A DNA stretch of 64,000 nucleotides from Caldilineaceae bacterium SB0661_bin_32 (GCA_009841235.1 VXMH01000015.1:29723-93722); one strand, 5' to 3'; positions 1 through 10,151 are shown, counted from the first letter of the stretch. Numbers and translations: made by a program. Notes: a model not told the origin generated them from the sequence alone.

Positions 1-604
1 CCGGCAGACCGCGTTCCATCAGGTCGGTGGTTCGTTCCACCGCGCCCATCACCCACTCCACCTGCGGCTCGTCCATGAGAAAAAGGGCCAGGCGAATGTT
101 GTGCGAATTGGTGTTGAGCAGATTTCCGCCTGCGTCCAGTTGAATCTGCGTGACGCGGCCAATCGCGCCCTCCCGAATGAGGTCTTTGGCCTTTTTCCAA
201 GTGGTGTGGTGGGGCCTCTGGTAAGCAACTGTCAGTTTGACCCCGTTTCGCTGGCACGCGGTCAACATCGCGTCGGCCTCTCCCAGGTCCACGGCCATCG
301 GCTTCTGGCAGATGATCGCTTTCGGCTGGCGGGCGGCGGCCGCGATGACCATTTCCGCGTGCTGCTGGTGCCAGGAGCAGACATCGACGAAATCAAGCCG
401 CTCGCTGTCCAGCATCTGCCGGTAATCGGCGTAGCGATGCGCCTCGGGGACCCCGAAGAATTCGCCAAACTCCCGCAGAGCGTCCGGGTTCGTATCTGCA
501 ATCGCCCCGATTTCGGTTGGGCCGCCCTCCACGCCCAGCCAGGCCCGGGCGTGGACGCGCGCGATGATGCCACAAGCAATGATTCCGGTTCGATAAGTTG
601 CCAT
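1..604 (-). CDS. Gfo/Idh/MocA-family oxidoreductase, partial
   Basis: The first 201 residues of a minus-strand gene are visible; the rest lies beyond the window edge. The product is a predicted NAD(P)-dependent sugar or cyclitol dehydrogenase. It opens with a Rossmann motif (GIIACGIIARVHARAW) and has the family's catalytic Lys-Pro motif as ICQKPMAVD near residue 95. The ATG at 604 is preceded by AGGAG seven bases upstream. Three further members of this family lie at 14.1-17.6 kb, so this copy belongs to the same expanded repertoire. The substrate cannot be told from sequence. Confidence 0.9.
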   Translation of the reverse strand, partial: MATYRTGIIACGIIARVHARAWLGVEGGPTEIGAIADTNPDALREFGEFFGVPEAHRYADYRQMLDSERLDFVDVCSWHQQHAEMVIAAAARQPKAIICQKPMAVDLGEADAMLTACQRNGVKLTVAYQRPHHTTWKKAKDLIREGAIGRVTQIQLDAGGNLLNTNSHNIRLALFLMDEPQVEWVMGAVERTTDLMERGLP

Positions 605-723
605 TGGATGCTCCTGATAGAGGCCCGTTTTCGCCTGGACCTGCGCCCAAGCGATCGGCGTACCGTGCCCGCTCCGTCGTCCCAAGGGAAAGCTGCTGCA
701 CAAACCGGCCGGTCCCTGCTTCC

Positions 724-2112
724 TTAGTCTGCCTGCAAACTCTTCTCCAGGTCGGAAGAGCTGGTAAACCAGCGCACCCGGCCCATAAAGTGCGCCAGAT
801 CGTCGCTCTCTGCGCGTAGCCGCTGCAACATCGGACCGATGGGATCAGATGCAGCCCCGTCGGTCCCATAGCTGCCGTGGAAAGCAAAGTAGGCCTGATT
901 CAACACGCGCAAGGGATACCCGTTCGCCACCAAAAACTGCCTGCGGCCCTCCATGTAGGTTTCGGCGGTCTCCACCAGCCCCGCTTCCAACAACGTATCC
1001 ACGTGCAGCCGCGTCTCACGCATTGCCCGCTGAAACTCGAACGGGAGAGGCCGGCCGTATCGCTCCCATCGACTTTGCTCCAACTCATATGTCCGCGTCC
1101 AAGAATCGGCCGTGCTACAAGCGCAGGAACCGTCCTCATTCGACCCGCTTGCCGCTTCTGCAGATGGCTGCGCAGTGTCATAGAGACGCCGCGTCAACCG
1201 GCCGGCGATTTCGGCGCCCACGATTTCCGATACTGTTTCGTTGAGAGTCGTGGCATCGTCGCTGCTCGCGTAGCGCAGACCCAATGGGAAAAGAAAGAGA
1301 TAGTGGTGCACCCACTCATGGGCAACTGTCTCCAATACCCATTCGAGCGAACTGCTCTCCACAACCATTGCCGGAAAGACGGCCATTCCTCCAATCCGTG
1401 AAATATGCGCGCTGAGATCTGTGCGATCTTCGATGGCGCGTTCGCTCTCTTCAAGTGTAACCGGATCATACTCGGCCTGAAGAACGCGCGAGTGGAGGGT
1501 AGAGATCCGGTCGCGCGGGCTTACCGTCAGCTTCAGCGGGGGCTCGATAAAGGCGAACTGCACAGGGGGCCATACAAAACCGGCCAGTCCCAGGCCGGCC
1601 CTCCGAATCTCTTCTCGGACCTGGAGCTGAATGACCTCTTCCACAAGCGAGCGTTCTGCTGCCTGTTGGCGGCGCAAGGCGGCCAACTCCCGGTGCGCTT
1701 CTGCAACTGCTGGCGAATGTCCGGCGCCGCCAGCAGGGTCCATACCCGAAAACCCAAGTCCTGAAGGCTGAACAGAAATGCCTGATTCAGAGAGTTCAGC
1801 GGCAACTGGACTCTCTTCTGCGATCAGCCTTCTCAGTTCCCCCTCTCTTTCTCCGATCTTCTTCGCCCGTTCAAAGTAGGCGCGCACCAGCTTCACCTGC
1901 GTTTCGACGTCCAGTCCGTCTTGCAGCGGCTTCTCCCCTGCAAAGAAGATACGGCCCAAGGCATTCAGCTCCCAGGCGAAAAAGTTGAAGTCGGGCAGGG
2001 CAACTGCCGACTTGATGATATGGGCACGCGCGGGGATCGAGCGCGGAACGCTGCCACCGATGAGCAGCAGGGCAAGCAGAAGCGCGATGGCCGTCCAGGA
2101 GGTCCTTCTCAT
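724..2112 (-). CDS. Putative exported or membrane-anchored HExxH zinc metallopeptidase
   Basis: The 462-residue protein begins with a basic N-terminus and one hydrophobic segment (about residues 6-22), so it is probably an uncleaved anchor or a signal peptide. The middle is Glu/Arg-rich and probably helical. A zinc-site motif HEWVH sits near residues 265-269, followed about 22 residues later by NETVSE, a plausible third ligand as in gluzincin-type peptidases. The family was not recognised beyond this. The reading frame stays open to a TTG at 2139; I prefer the ATG at 2112 because it places the charged residues directly before the hydrophobic stretch. It lies only tens of bases downstream of murJ and is probably co-transcribed with it, so a role at the cell envelope is inferred. 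Confidence 0.7.
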   Translation of the reverse strand: MRRTSWTAIALLLALLLIGGSVPRSIPARAHIIKSAVALPDFNFFAWELNALGRIFFAGEKPLQDGLDVETQVKLVRAYFERAKKIGEREGELRRLIAEESPVAAELSESGISVQPSGLGFSGMDPAGGAGHSPAVAEAHRELAALRRQQAAERSLVEEVIQLQVREEIRRAGLGLAGFVWPPVQFAFIEPPLKLTVSPRDRISTLHSRVLQAEYDPVTLEESERAIEDRTDLSAHISRIGGMAVFPAMVVESSSLEWVLETVAHEWVHHYLFLFPLGLRYASSDDATTLNETVSEIVGAEIAGRLTRRLYDTAQPSAEAASGSNEDGSCACSTADSWTRTYELEQSRWERYGRPLPFEFQRAMRETRLHVDTLLEAGLVETAETYMEGRRQFLVANGYPLRVLNQAYFAFHGSYGTDGAASDPIGPMLQRLRAESDDLAHFMGRVRWFTSSSDLEKSLQAD

Positions 2113-2150
2113 AAAGGCCAGGCTAAAGGATAGGTTCAAATCGGAAGGCG

Positions 2151-3872
2151 TCAGCGCTCACTCTCCCTTTCCAGTCTGCCCAGCCGCATTGCGGCCCGGT
2201 ACAGTTGCCATGCTTCAGGCTGGCGGGCCAGCAGCAACGCGCCAGCGTAGGCCAGGGCGCCGCCCCCGCCGCCGACAACGATCCGCAAAATGTCGTTTGA
2301 CAGGGAGGGGGTTCCGACAGGTTCCAATAGCGACAACAGCCAGGCCATCACCAGTCCCATAGCTGCGGCAGCCCCAACGACCGTCCCAGCCGTTCTCACG
2401 TTCGGCCCGATATACCGCTTTGGACTGAATTCCAAGCCGTCCTCTGCATCAGAAGGACGCCCGCGCCCTGAGACTGTCTTCAGCTTCCAATACAGCAACC
2501 CCAGCATAACGACTGCATGAGCGCCCTGCTTGGCAGTGTCCGCCCAGACGAGCCCCAGAAAGCCCAGCCCTTCCAAGAGGACCAGCGCGATTACCGCATA
2601 GACCAGGACACTAAGTACGCCGACCAGCGCCGGGAGCAAGGTATTGTTGCGTGCATAAAATGCATAGATCAGCGGGAAGTCGATCGCCGCAAAAAGCGCG
2701 CCCACAAGATAGACGTGCAGGGCTGACCCGACCTGCGCGGTGTCTGCGGCCGTAAACTGTCCCCGCTCGAACAGAACCCGTACCGCCGGCTCCGCCAGCA
2801 GACCCAAGCCAACCAGGAGAGGCACGATCAGCACGATCACCATGCGCAGCCCGCGCGCCAGCGTCGCACGATAGGCGCCTTCGTCGCCAGCGGCAAACTG
2901 CTGGCTGAGCCGGGGCAACGCCGCCAGCGAAATGGCAACACTGATCATCCCCAGGGGCAGCTGCTGCAACGTGGTTGCCTTACTCATCCAGGCGATACTT
3001 TGTACGCCCGTGCTACTGGCCAGCCGCCGGTCCAGCCCCACCTGGAACTGTGCCACGATCAGCCCAGCCGCAATCGGCAGATAGAGCCGCACGATTCGGG
3101 CCAGCGCCGGATGGCTCCACTCCACCGTGAACCTGAGACCGGCCCGACGCACGTCCCACGCCATCAGTCCGAACTGAACCATACTTCCTGCCAGCACACC
3201 AATCGCCAGGCTGGCAATGCCGATACGCCCGGCCAGAAGCGGCGCCGCGACAAGGATTCCAAGGTTGTAGACGGCTGTGGCCAGTGCAGGCAGGCTGAAG
3301 CGCTGGAGTGCAAACAGGACGGCCGTCAACAGGCCGGCCATCGAGAGAAACCAGACGACCGGCGCCATCAGACGAAGCAGATGGGACGTCAATGGAAGCA
3401 ACGCCGGATCAAAGTCGTCGAAATCCCCGGCAAGCAGGCTGGCAACCTGGGGGGCAAAGACGAATATCAGGAGAGCCAGTGCTGCCAGAGATACAACCGA
3501 AAGGCTGAGCAGCGCGCCCACCAGCCGCACGAGCTCAGGATTCGGCCCAAACTGCGCAGCTTCCGGGGGCGGATCGCCTTTCTCCGGTCTGGGCTCTTGA
3601 TCACGGTCGAACCGGGCATAGTCGCTGAGAACAGGGACGAGCGCCGCGCTCAGCATGCCTCCGACGAGAAGGTCGTACAGCATTTTGGGCGCGGTACCGG
3701 CTACGGTAAAGGCGCTGACAAGCCCGGTAGCACCGAAGTAGCTGGCGATCACCATCTCGCGGACGAGACCCAGGATACGGCTGGCAACCGCGCCGATCGA
3801 CAAGAGAGAGGCGCTGCGAGCCAGTGCCGCGGAGGCTTGATGTTGGGGTGTCGAACCGGGAGGCGGCGGCAC
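2151..3872 (-). CDS. murJ: Lipid II flippase MurJ (MviN family)
   Basis: This 573-residue polytopic membrane protein of the MOP superfamily is expected to flip lipid-linked peptidoglycan precursor across the cytoplasmic membrane. The N-terminal stretch [20 protein letters not shown] is typical of MurJ, and about fourteen hydrophobic segments follow. The internal stretch [20 protein letters not shown] is also characteristic. The start codon is GTG at 3872 after a Pro-rich leader, with only a weak ribosome-binding site. An insertion of charged, Pro-rich residues near position 110 lies in a predicted loop. The HExxH protein gene follows on the same strand. Confidence 0.93.
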   Translation of the reverse strand: MPPPPGSTPQHQASAALARSASLLSIGAVASRILGLVREMVIASYFGATGLVSAFTVAGTAPKMLYDLLVGGMLSAALVPVLSDYARFDRDQEPRPEKGDPPPEAAQFGPNPELVRLVGALLSLSVVSLAALALLIFVFAPQVASLLAGDFDDFDPALLPLTSHLLRLMAPVVWFLSMAGLLTAVLFALQRFSLPALATAVYNLGILVAAPLLAGRIGIASLAIGVLAGSMVQFGLMAWDVRRAGLRFTVEWSHPALARIVRLYLPIAAGLIVAQFQVGLDRRLASSTGVQSIAWMSKATTLQQLPLGMISVAISLAALPRLSQQFAAGDEGAYRATLARGLRMVIVLIVPLLVGLGLLAEPAVRVLFERGQFTAADTAQVGSALHVYLVGALFAAIDFPLIYAFYARNNTLLPALVGVLSVLVYAVIALVLLEGLGFLGLVWADTAKQGAHAVVMLGLLYWKLKTVSGRGRPSDAEDGLEFSPKRYIGPNVRTAGTVVGAAAAMGLVMAWLLSLLEPVGTPSLSNDILRIVVGGGGGALAYAGALLLARQPEAWQLYRAAMRLGRLERESER

Positions 3873-3977
3873 TACGGGTCCAATCTTTCGCCAGTCACGA
3901 GGCCTTGGCGTATTGCAGGAGCCATTCGCAGCACCGCCCTGGTTTGCACAGAATCCGGCCGGCCGCTGAGGCGGAAC

Positions 3978-5072
3978 TCAGTCAGCAGCCACCAATTCTG
4001 CCGGCTTGCTGGGTACGCCGGGCGTGGGCCATGCCCGCGGGTCCTCGTTCAGATCGGGCAGACCCTCGGCTTCCAATGAGGCCAGGAACTTCTCCGCCTG
4101 CATTGCCGCCGCGCAGCCCTGTCCAACACTGGTCGCTACCTGTTTGAAGACCTTGTCGGCGATCTCACCGGCGGCAAAGACGCCAGGGATATTGGTCCGC
4201 GTGAACGGGTCGGCGATCAGATGACCGTCCCCGTCCAGGTCCAGCTTGCCGTGATAGAGGTCATTGTTGGGGATGTGGCCGATGTAGACGAAAACACCGT
4301 CGGTGGCGATTTCGCCCTCGGCGCCATTCTGCGTATCTTGCGTGGTGACACCGGAAACGACGCCATTCTCGTTCCCGTTGATCGAAGTCACGACCGTATT
4401 CCACACGAATTCGATCTTGTCATGATCAAAGGCGCGACTTTGCAGAATTTTGCTTGCGCGTAGCTCGTCCCGCCGGTGAATTACCTTCACATTGGTGGCG
4501 AACTTGGTCAGGAACAGGCCCTCTTCCAGCGCGCTGTCGCCTCCGCCTACAACGACTAGCTCTTTGCCCCGGAAAAAGAACCCGTCGCAGGTCGCGCAGT
4601 AACTGACACCCTTCCCCGTATACTCCTGCTCGCCGGGCACTTCCAGGAAGCGCGGGCGCGCGCCGGTGCAGAGAATTAACGATTTGGTCCGGTATTCCTT
4701 GCTCTGGGCGGTCCGCACTGTAAAGGGATGCTCGTCCACCACGATCTCCGTGACATGATCGTATTCGACCACACAACCGAATCGCTCGGCCTGCGCCTTG
4801 AACTTTTCGACCAGATCAGGGCCGCTCAACCCTTCGGGAAAGCCGGGATAGTTTTCGACCTCGTAGGTAATGCTGACCTGGCCGCCGTAGTCGTCGCCGG
4901 TGATCAGCAAGGGTTCAAGGTTGGCCCGCGCTGCGTAGAGGCCCGCAGTCCACCCTGCCGGCCCGCTGCCTATCACGATCACATCATGCAGCGTTTCCTC
5001 TTCCCCGGCCTTGACGGTCTTGGCCCCCGCGCCGTTTTGCATCTCTGCACCGTTCTGATTTGTTTCAACCAT
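3978..5072 (-). CDS. trxB: Thioredoxin reductase
   Basis: The protein is a 364-residue FAD- and NADPH-dependent reductase that keeps thioredoxin reduced in the cytoplasm. The FAD-binding motif is [16 protein letters not shown] (near residue 35), with Trp where Tyr is usual. The redox-active disulfide is CATC, in [16 protein letters not shown]. The NADPH motif is [10 protein letters not shown] and the C-terminal FAD motif is GVFAAGEI. A polar extension of about 25 residues precedes the core and one of about 35 residues follows it, making the protein longer than the usual 310-320. The ATG has GGGAG seven bases upstream. No thioredoxin gene is adjacent. Confidence 0.95.
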   Translation of the reverse strand: MVETNQNGAEMQNGAGAKTVKAGEEETLHDVIVIGSGPAGWTAGLYAARANLEPLLITGDDYGGQVSITYEVENYPGFPEGLSGPDLVEKFKAQAERFGCVVEYDHVTEIVVDEHPFTVRTAQSKEYRTKSLILCTGARPRFLEVPGEQEYTGKGVSYCATCDGFFFRGKELVVVGGGDSALEEGLFLTKFATNVKVIHRRDELRASKILQSRAFDHDKIEFVWNTVVTSINGNENGVVSGVTTQDTQNGAEGEIATDGVFVYIGHIPNNDLYHGKLDLDGDGHLIADPFTRTNIPGVFAAGEIADKVFKQVATSVGQGCAAAMQAEKFLASLEAEGLPDLNEDPRAWPTPGVPSKPAELVAAD

Positions 5073-5306
5073 TCTCTGACTCCCGATTGTCTGTACGCCT
5101 CCGACAACATCAAGCCACTTAGTGGTAGTCTTTTACCTGTCCATAGAGCGACATTCGCCAGGCTTGAATGTGAAAAACTACCTTCATGCTATGTGCCAGA
5201 ATGTGAATGCAAGAAAGTTCGATCCCCTACAAACATTGTCCCCCAAACTATTGGACTTGTATGGGGGCTGGCCCACAATTGCCCCGGTCCATCCTTTTGC
5301 TCCACG

Positions 5307-5690
5307 CTAGGTCTGAATAATCTGAATCACGTTTCCACACGTGTCGCGAAAAGAAGCGATAGAGAAACTTCCGTAGTCCGTCGGTTCAATGACGAAATGA
5401 ACGCCTAGTTCGATCAGCCGTTCATACTCCTTTTGCAGGTCTTCTACGCTGAACATAGTGGCCGGTATCCCCTGTTCGAAGATCGCCTTCTGAAACTGTT
5501 CGGCAGCCGGGTTATCGTTTGGTTCCAGGAGCAGCTCCGTACCGTCTTGATGGTCGGGTGATACCACTGTTAGCCACCTGAATTCACCGACGGGAATGTC
5601 CTCCTTCTTCACAAAGCCAAGGACTTCTGTGTAGAACTTCAGCGCCTTTTCTTGATCGTTTACAAAAATGCCGTTATGTGAGATCTTCAC
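5307..5690 (-). CDS. VOC-family (glyoxalase/bleomycin-resistance fold) protein
   Basis: This 127-residue protein has the two beta-alpha-beta-beta-beta modules of the vicinal-oxygen-chelate fold. It opens ISHNGIFVNDQEKALKFYTE and ends with DTCGNVIQI, where metal ligands normally sit. Such proteins bind a divalent metal and act as lyases, dioxygenases or resistance proteins; the substrate here is unknown. The start is a GTG at 5690 with AAGGAA about eight bases upstream. The lysJ-like gene ends 37 bases upstream on the same strand, so the two may share a transcript. Confidence 0.85.
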   Translation of the reverse strand: MKISHNGIFVNDQEKALKFYTEVLGFVKKEDIPVGEFRWLTVVSPDHQDGTELLLEPNDNPAAEQFQKAIFEQGIPATMFSVEDLQKEYERLIELGVHFVIEPTDYGSFSIASFRDTCGNVIQIIQT

Positions 5691-5727
5691 GTTTCATTCC
5701 TTTGCGATTGTGGTTGCACTTCTTGTG

Positions 5728-6933
5728 TCAGACTGAATCTGGCAGGGTGGCGGCGATTGCCTCCACGGCCAAATCGATTTCCTCATCACTGATGGTCAGC
5801 GGCGGCAGCAGACGGAGAACGGTTGAACCGGCGGGCAGCGCCAATACGCTGTGCTCCTCCATCAGTGTTTTCAGAAAGGGTACCGCCTTTGTGCGAAGAT
5901 CGATGCCGATGAGGAGTCCCTTTCCGCGGATTTCGCGAACGACTCGGCGCGAGCCGACCGCCGCTTCCAGAGCCTCCCACAAGCGCTTGCCTGCCCTCTC
6001 CGCTTGTTCAATCAGTCCGTCCTGATAGACGCTCAAGGCGGCGATGCCGGCCGCGCAAGCCAGGGGGTTGCCTCCAAAGGTGCTGCCGTGCGCCCCGGAG
6101 AAGAGACTGTCCTGAATCTGTTCGGTGTAGACGGTGGCGCCCATTGGGAATCCGCCGCCAAGCCCCTTCGCCAGCGCGATAATGTCGGGCTCAAGGTCGT
6201 AGTGTTGAAAGCTGAACCAGCGCCCAGTGCGTCCGAAGCCCGTCTGGACCTCGTCGACTACAAGCAGCGCGCCCCTCTCCCGGCAGAGCGCCTGGGCGGC
6301 CGCCAGGAACCCGGCAGCTCCTTCGTGCACGCCTCCCTCGGCCTGTATGACCTCCAACACCACCGCGGCGGTCCCCTCATCAACAGCTTCGTCGAGCTGC
6401 TCGATGTTATTGAAATGAACGTGGCTCACGTCGGGCAGCAGGGGTTCGAATTTCCGGCGATATCTCGGGTTCCAGGTAAGGGCCAGCGCTCCCACGGTAC
6501 GCCCATGGAAGCTGTTGCGGGCGGCCACGATTCCGGTTCGCCCCGTTGCCAGCCGCGCGAACTTGATGGCGCCGTCGATCGCTTCGGCGCCGCTATTGCC
6601 CAGGAAGGCGCGCGTCAAGTGGTCTGGCGTAACCGAAATCAACTTTTCCAGAAAACTTGCGCGCGTGTCGTTGTGGAAGAAATTGGGACAGGCGTGCAAG
6701 CGACCCGCCTGCTCCTGAAGGGCCGCTGTCAGCACAGGATGGCCGTAACCCAGCATGGCCACGCCTTGGGACGAGGTCATATCGAGGTAGCGCCGTCCTT
6801 CGCTGTCTATCATCCAGCAGCCTTCGCCAGCCACCATGACAGTTTCCCCGCGACGGGGAACCACGCCTGACTCATAAGAGTGCGTACTGCTTACCGCGAA
6901 TTCCGTATCAGCTAGTGTCTGCACCATATCCAT
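5728..6933 (-). CDS. lysJ: Acetylornithine / [LysW]-aminoadipate semialdehyde aminotransferase (ArgD/LysJ family)
   Basis: This is a 401-residue class-III PLP aminotransferase. The PLP lysine lies in [17 protein letters not shown], and the acidic motif in [15 protein letters not shown] pairs with the cofactor pyridine nitrogen. It transfers the amino group from glutamate to a semialdehyde in lysine or arginine synthesis. The neighbouring kinase (7039-7842) is of the LysW-dependent type, which favours LysJ over plain ArgD, but sequence alone does not separate lysine from arginine use. No LysW carrier, LysX or LysY gene is in the window. The start at 6933 has no clear ribosome-binding site; a second in-frame ATG lies two codons on. 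Confidence 0.8.
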   Translation of the reverse strand: MDMVQTLADTEFAVSSTHSYESGVVPRRGETVMVAGEGCWMIDSEGRRYLDMTSSQGVAMLGYGHPVLTAALQEQAGRLHACPNFFHNDTRASFLEKLISVTPDHLTRAFLGNSGAEAIDGAIKFARLATGRTGIVAARNSFHGRTVGALALTWNPRYRRKFEPLLPDVSHVHFNNIEQLDEAVDEGTAAVVLEVIQAEGGVHEGAAGFLAAAQALCRERGALLVVDEVQTGFGRTGRWFSFQHYDLEPDIIALAKGLGGGFPMGATVYTEQIQDSLFSGAHGSTFGGNPLACAAGIAALSVYQDGLIEQAERAGKRLWEALEAAVGSRRVVREIRGKGLLIGIDLRTKAVPFLKTLMEEHSVLALPAGSTVLRLLPPLTISDEEIDLAVEAIAATLPDSV

Positions 6934-7038
6934 TTAGTAACTGTGCGAATCTCAGTTTGGACTTTCCAATTGGGCTCTTATTTGACGGCCGTCGTGTTGA
7001 AACTTCCAGCCGTCAATGCGGTCCAAATTACTGCCTTC

Positions 7039-7842
7039 TCACGCTATCTGGGTCCCATGTCCTTCCAGCGCTCTCCGAATCGGCTTCTCGACCCTGCCGT
7101 CGGCGAAGATCACCTTCTGGACGCCGGCTGCGACCGCCTCGGCCGCACCCATCACCTTTTTCTTCATGCGGCCGGCCGCGAACTGCATGAAACTGCCGGC
7201 CTGCGCACGCGGTATTTCGCGAATCAAGCTCGATTCGTCGGGGAACTCCCGCAACAGCCCGGGCACGTCTGAAAGAATCACCAGCGCTTGGGCGCCGAAG
7301 GCTGCGGCGACCATGGCGGCGGCACGGTCCCCGTCTACGTTGATCGCCTCGCCAATGTCGGACGCGCCGGGCGGGGTCAGCACGGGCAGGTAGCCAGCCC
7401 CCAGCAACAGCTGCAGGAGATCGACGTTAACCTGCTCAACCGTGCCCGTCCAGTCATCTCGCAGCACCAGCCGGCGTCCGTTGACCCGCACCCGCAGCCT
7501 GTCTTTCCGCTTGCCTTCGAAGATGCGGCCGTCCAGACCGCTGAGCCCCACGGCATTCACGCCGGCCCGCTGCAGCTTCTCCACCCACATCTTGTTGAGC
7601 TGACCGCAGTAGACCATCTCGAAGATTTCCAACGTGCGACGGTCGGTGCGCCGGCTCTCGAAGCCGCTCTCGCTGGTTACGAATTCCGGCGGATGGCCCA
7701 GCGCCTCGGCCACGTCGTTCGTCGTTTCGGCGCCGCCGTGCACCAGGACCAGCTCCCTCCCAGCCTGCTGCAACGCGACAATATCGCTGACGATCGCGTC
7801 TATATTGAGCTCTTTGCCGCCGCCGACTTTAACAACCAGCAT
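7039..7842 (-). CDS. lysZ: [LysW]-aminoadipate/glutamate kinase (ArgB/LysZ family)
   Basis: A 267-residue amino-acid kinase that phosphorylates an N-blocked aminoadipate or glutamate side-chain carboxylate. The N-terminus MLVVKVGGGKELN and LVHGGAETTN form the phosphate- and substrate-binding loops. The stretches FEMVYCGQLNK, AVGLSGLDGR and EAINVDGDRAAA resemble LysW-type kinases of Thermus, archaea and Chloroflexota more than classical ArgB. GRMKKKVMGA lies near the C-terminus. With the aminotransferase downstream it forms two steps of the LysW route; lysine versus arginine specificity is unresolved. The gap of 105 bases between them contains nothing recognisable. Confidence 0.83.
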   Translation of the reverse strand: MLVVKVGGGKELNIDAIVSDIVALQQAGRELVLVHGGAETTNDVAEALGHPPEFVTSESGFESRRTDRRTLEIFEMVYCGQLNKMWVEKLQRAGVNAVGLSGLDGRIFEGKRKDRLRVRVNGRRLVLRDDWTGTVEQVNVDLLQLLLGAGYLPVLTPPGASDIGEAINVDGDRAAAMVAAAFGAQALVILSDVPGLLREFPDESSLIREIPRAQAGSFMQFAAGRMKKKVMGAAEAVAAGVQKVIFADGRVEKPIRRALEGHGTQIA

Positions 7843-7913
7843 CCAGAGTGCCCTGATCAGGTTTCAACAATCCTGTCCTGTGGGAGTTCAACTATGCAGA
7901 CACCGGCCGCGCG

Positions 7914-9023
7914 CTAGCCGATTTCCGCGATCTTCTCTTCGACGGGGCCAACTTCCGCAGCGTCCAATGTCCCCAATACATAGTCACAACGCCACTCGCC
8001 GCCGCCTTCCAGTTCTCTCACGTTGCCTTTGGCGATCTCGGCACTCTTGCCCTCCGGCTCGGCGGTCGACGGCAGAACCAACCCTAAAGCGTCCTTGTCC
8101 GGCGTGCGGCATATCCAACGGACGCCGACCGGCAACTGGTCAGGACGGTGACGTACGTAGTCCGCGCCGCCGTCCGCATGCACCTGCAGCGTGTGCGCCC
8201 AGCCCTTGTCGTCCGCATCGTAGTCGATACTGAATACCAGCTCCGGGACAAAAGTCATACTTTCGTCGAAAAGATGATGTTCTTCCGGCCTCTCGCCCAG
8301 GCGGTCGAGAAAGTCCAGGTATTCGGGGCCGGTGCTTATGTGGCCGGGTATGCTGCGGCGGACGCGTACCGTCTGCGGCGAAACCTTGGCGCTGTATACG
8401 ATGCGCCCCCCATCAACCGGCTTGAAGTTCGCGTGAGCCAGATACATGTATTCCATCGGCGTTTTCTTGCAGTTGCGGCAGCAAAGCGAAACGTGCACCT
8501 CTTTTGCGCCCGCGTACAGTTTAACCAGCGGCGTCGCAGTATAGTTGTCGGCGAAGGCAACCGTGTGCTGGTAGCGCCCGCCCAAACCGATGTATGCGCC
8601 GCCTTCGTCTTCCCCTGACACGAGCCACGCATGCTGAAATACGGCGTTAGGCAACTCACCGTGCAGGGGATGGTCGTCCTCCTCGGTGGGCACACCCATC
8701 GCCGTGAATCCGCAGTGGAGCAAGAACCCGCCGTAGGTCTGCAGATAGTCGCTCGTCGGCCGCGGCTGGTCGAACATCGACTTCATGGTGACGTTTCTGC
8801 CGCCGAAGGTTGCCGACCAGATCTGCTGCCCCTGAAAGGGCAACATGACCAGCTCGCTCACACCGTTTTCGAGCTGGACGGCCGCGACACCGCTGTCATA
8901 CAGGAACAGCGATGCCCTGAGCGCGCCGCTTTCAAGAAACGGCCGCTTCTTCTCCGAGAAGAAACGCGGATCCAGCGAAACCTTTGTTGAGTGTAGAGTA
9001 CTGTCAGACATTCCCGGACTCAT
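7914..9023 (-). CDS. DUF4432 family, aldose-epimerase-like protein
   Basis: A 369-residue protein resembling the galactose-mutarotase-like fold family DUF4432. Supporting stretches are ELVMLPFQGQQIWSATFGGR near residue 57, LLHCGFTAMGVP, HPLHGELPNA with conserved histidines, and YMYLAHANFKP. By analogy with aldose epimerases it should bind a sugar in a beta-sandwich groove; no substrate is established. The ATG at 9023 is used because GAGGGAAG lies just upstream; an in-frame ATG at 9011 is an alternative. It stands divergent to the RCK-domain gene and upstream of lysZ, with no obvious functional link to either. Confidence 0.75.
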   Translation of the reverse strand: MSPGMSDSTLHSTKVSLDPRFFSEKKRPFLESGALRASLFLYDSGVAAVQLENGVSELVMLPFQGQQIWSATFGGRNVTMKSMFDQPRPTSDYLQTYGGFLLHCGFTAMGVPTEEDDHPLHGELPNAVFQHAWLVSGEDEGGAYIGLGGRYQHTVAFADNYTATPLVKLYAGAKEVHVSLCCRNCKKTPMEYMYLAHANFKPVDGGRIVYSAKVSPQTVRVRRSIPGHISTGPEYLDFLDRLGERPEEHHLFDESMTFVPELVFSIDYDADDKGWAHTLQVHADGGADYVRHRPDQLPVGVRWICRTPDKDALGLVLPSTAEPEGKSAEIAKGNVRELEGGGEWRCDYVLGTLDAAEVGPVEEKIAEIG

Positions 9024-9123
9024 CTTCCCTCTGAGGAGGATCTGAACCCAATCCCGCCGCGCCTGATTCTGGCGAATGGTATCACGAGATGCCCCGATTG
9101 AAAAGGTTTTGACCCCGGGACTA

Positions 9124-9132
9124 TGCTATAAT
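9124..9132 (+). promoter_or_regulatory. Extended -10 promoter for the RCK-domain gene
   Basis: The sequence TGCTATAAT is a perfect extended -10 element about 70 bases before the ATG at 9201. A TTGACC lies at 9109-9114, but only 12 bases separate it from the -10, too few for a normal -35, so the extended element probably carries recognition. The intergenic region is divergent. Confidence 0.5.
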
Positions 9133-9200
9133 GCGGACATCATGTCATTGCCGACCGGACGGGCAGAGTATCCTATCCCCGGAACGGGGCGCACGACTTC

Positions 9201-10088
9201 ATGACAGCGAGCATACAGATCAAGCAGTCAGCTGTAGACGAAGAGCCGGGCAGGCAATCCCCGGCAATGGAACCCGCCGCCTCTTCTTGGGGGCGCTTCT
9301 TGCCGATACATCGAATTCCGGGCCGGCTCATTCGCGCGCTATCACCTTTGGCTGCCCAGACAACTTCTCCCGCGCCCGAAGTGAGGGAGGATCGGGCTGC
9401 CCAGGAAACTGTCCAATATTCACCCTTCAGGAGAAGGGGACGCGATTCGGAGTTTGTCGTTATCGGTCTGGGCCGCTTTGGGACCGCGGTTGCAACCACG
9501 CTCGTCGAGAACGGTCGAACCGTTCTGGCCATCGACTCGGACCATGACCGCGTGCAGGCGCTCAGCGGCGAACTTCCCCACGTTGTGCAGCTGGATGCGA
9601 CCAACATTGACGCCCTGCGGCAGGCTGGCGTAGAAACGTTCGATACCGGACTCGTCTGTATCGGCACGGACTTTGAGAATAACCTGCTGGCCACTGTTCT
9701 GCTGAGGCAACTGGGTGTACAACGCGTGATCGCAAAGGCCCTGACGATTACCCAAAGGGAGATCCTGTTGAAGGTAGGGGCTGACGAAGTTATCTTGCCG
9801 GAACATGAGGCCGGCCGCCGGTTGGGGCGAAAAATGGCCGTCGATCATCTGGTCGACTACCTGGAAGTGAGCAACGACGTCGGCGTCGTCGAACTCCTTG
9901 CCCCACCCAGCACGTGGGAGCACTCCCTTTCCGAGTTGAGCTTGCGGCAAAGGTATGGGCTGACCGTGATCGCCGTGCGCCGGGGTGACGATCTGATTGT
10001 CAGTCCAAGCGCCAGTTTTCAGATCAAAGAAGAAGACATCGTGGTCGTCCTGGGCCGGATGGAAGACGCCGAGCGAATGCGGCAGTAA
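9201..10088 (+). CDS. RCK (TrkA-N/TrkA-C) potassium-channel regulatory protein
   Basis: A 295-residue protein. From about residue 85 it has an RCK N-domain with Rossmann motif VIGLGRFGTAVA and the acidic IDSDHDRV that binds the nucleotide ribose. From about residue 215 a TrkA-C domain follows. Such subunits gate KtrB, TrkH or ligand-gated K+ channels in response to ATP/ADP or NAD. The first 85 residues are Pro/Ser-rich and match nothing I know, which is unusual, since KtrA starts almost directly with the Rossmann strand. No channel gene is adjacent. An in-frame ATG 22 codons in is an alternative start. Confidence 0.85.
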   Translation: MTASIQIKQSAVDEEPGRQSPAMEPAASSWGRFLPIHRIPGRLIRALSPLAAQTTSPAPEVREDRAAQETVQYSPFRRRGRDSEFVVIGLGRFGTAVATTLVENGRTVLAIDSDHDRVQALSGELPHVVQLDATNIDALRQAGVETFDTGLVCIGTDFENNLLATVLLRQLGVQRVIAKALTITQREILLKVGADEVILPEHEAGRRLGRKMAVDHLVDYLEVSNDVGVVELLAPPSTWEHSLSELSLRQRYGLTVIAVRRGDDLIVSPSASFQIKEEDIVVVLGRMEDAERMRQ

Positions 10089-10151
10089 GCCGGTTGAGAA
10101 AAGGACAATCGTTCGCTGCTCTACAAAAGCAATCAGTTCCCCATTCATTCG

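Noticed and set aside
2131..2145. GGTTCAAATC resembling a tRNA T-loop
   Set aside because: No acceptor stem, anticodon arm or CCA-side pairing can be built around it. No tRNA was found anywhere in the window.
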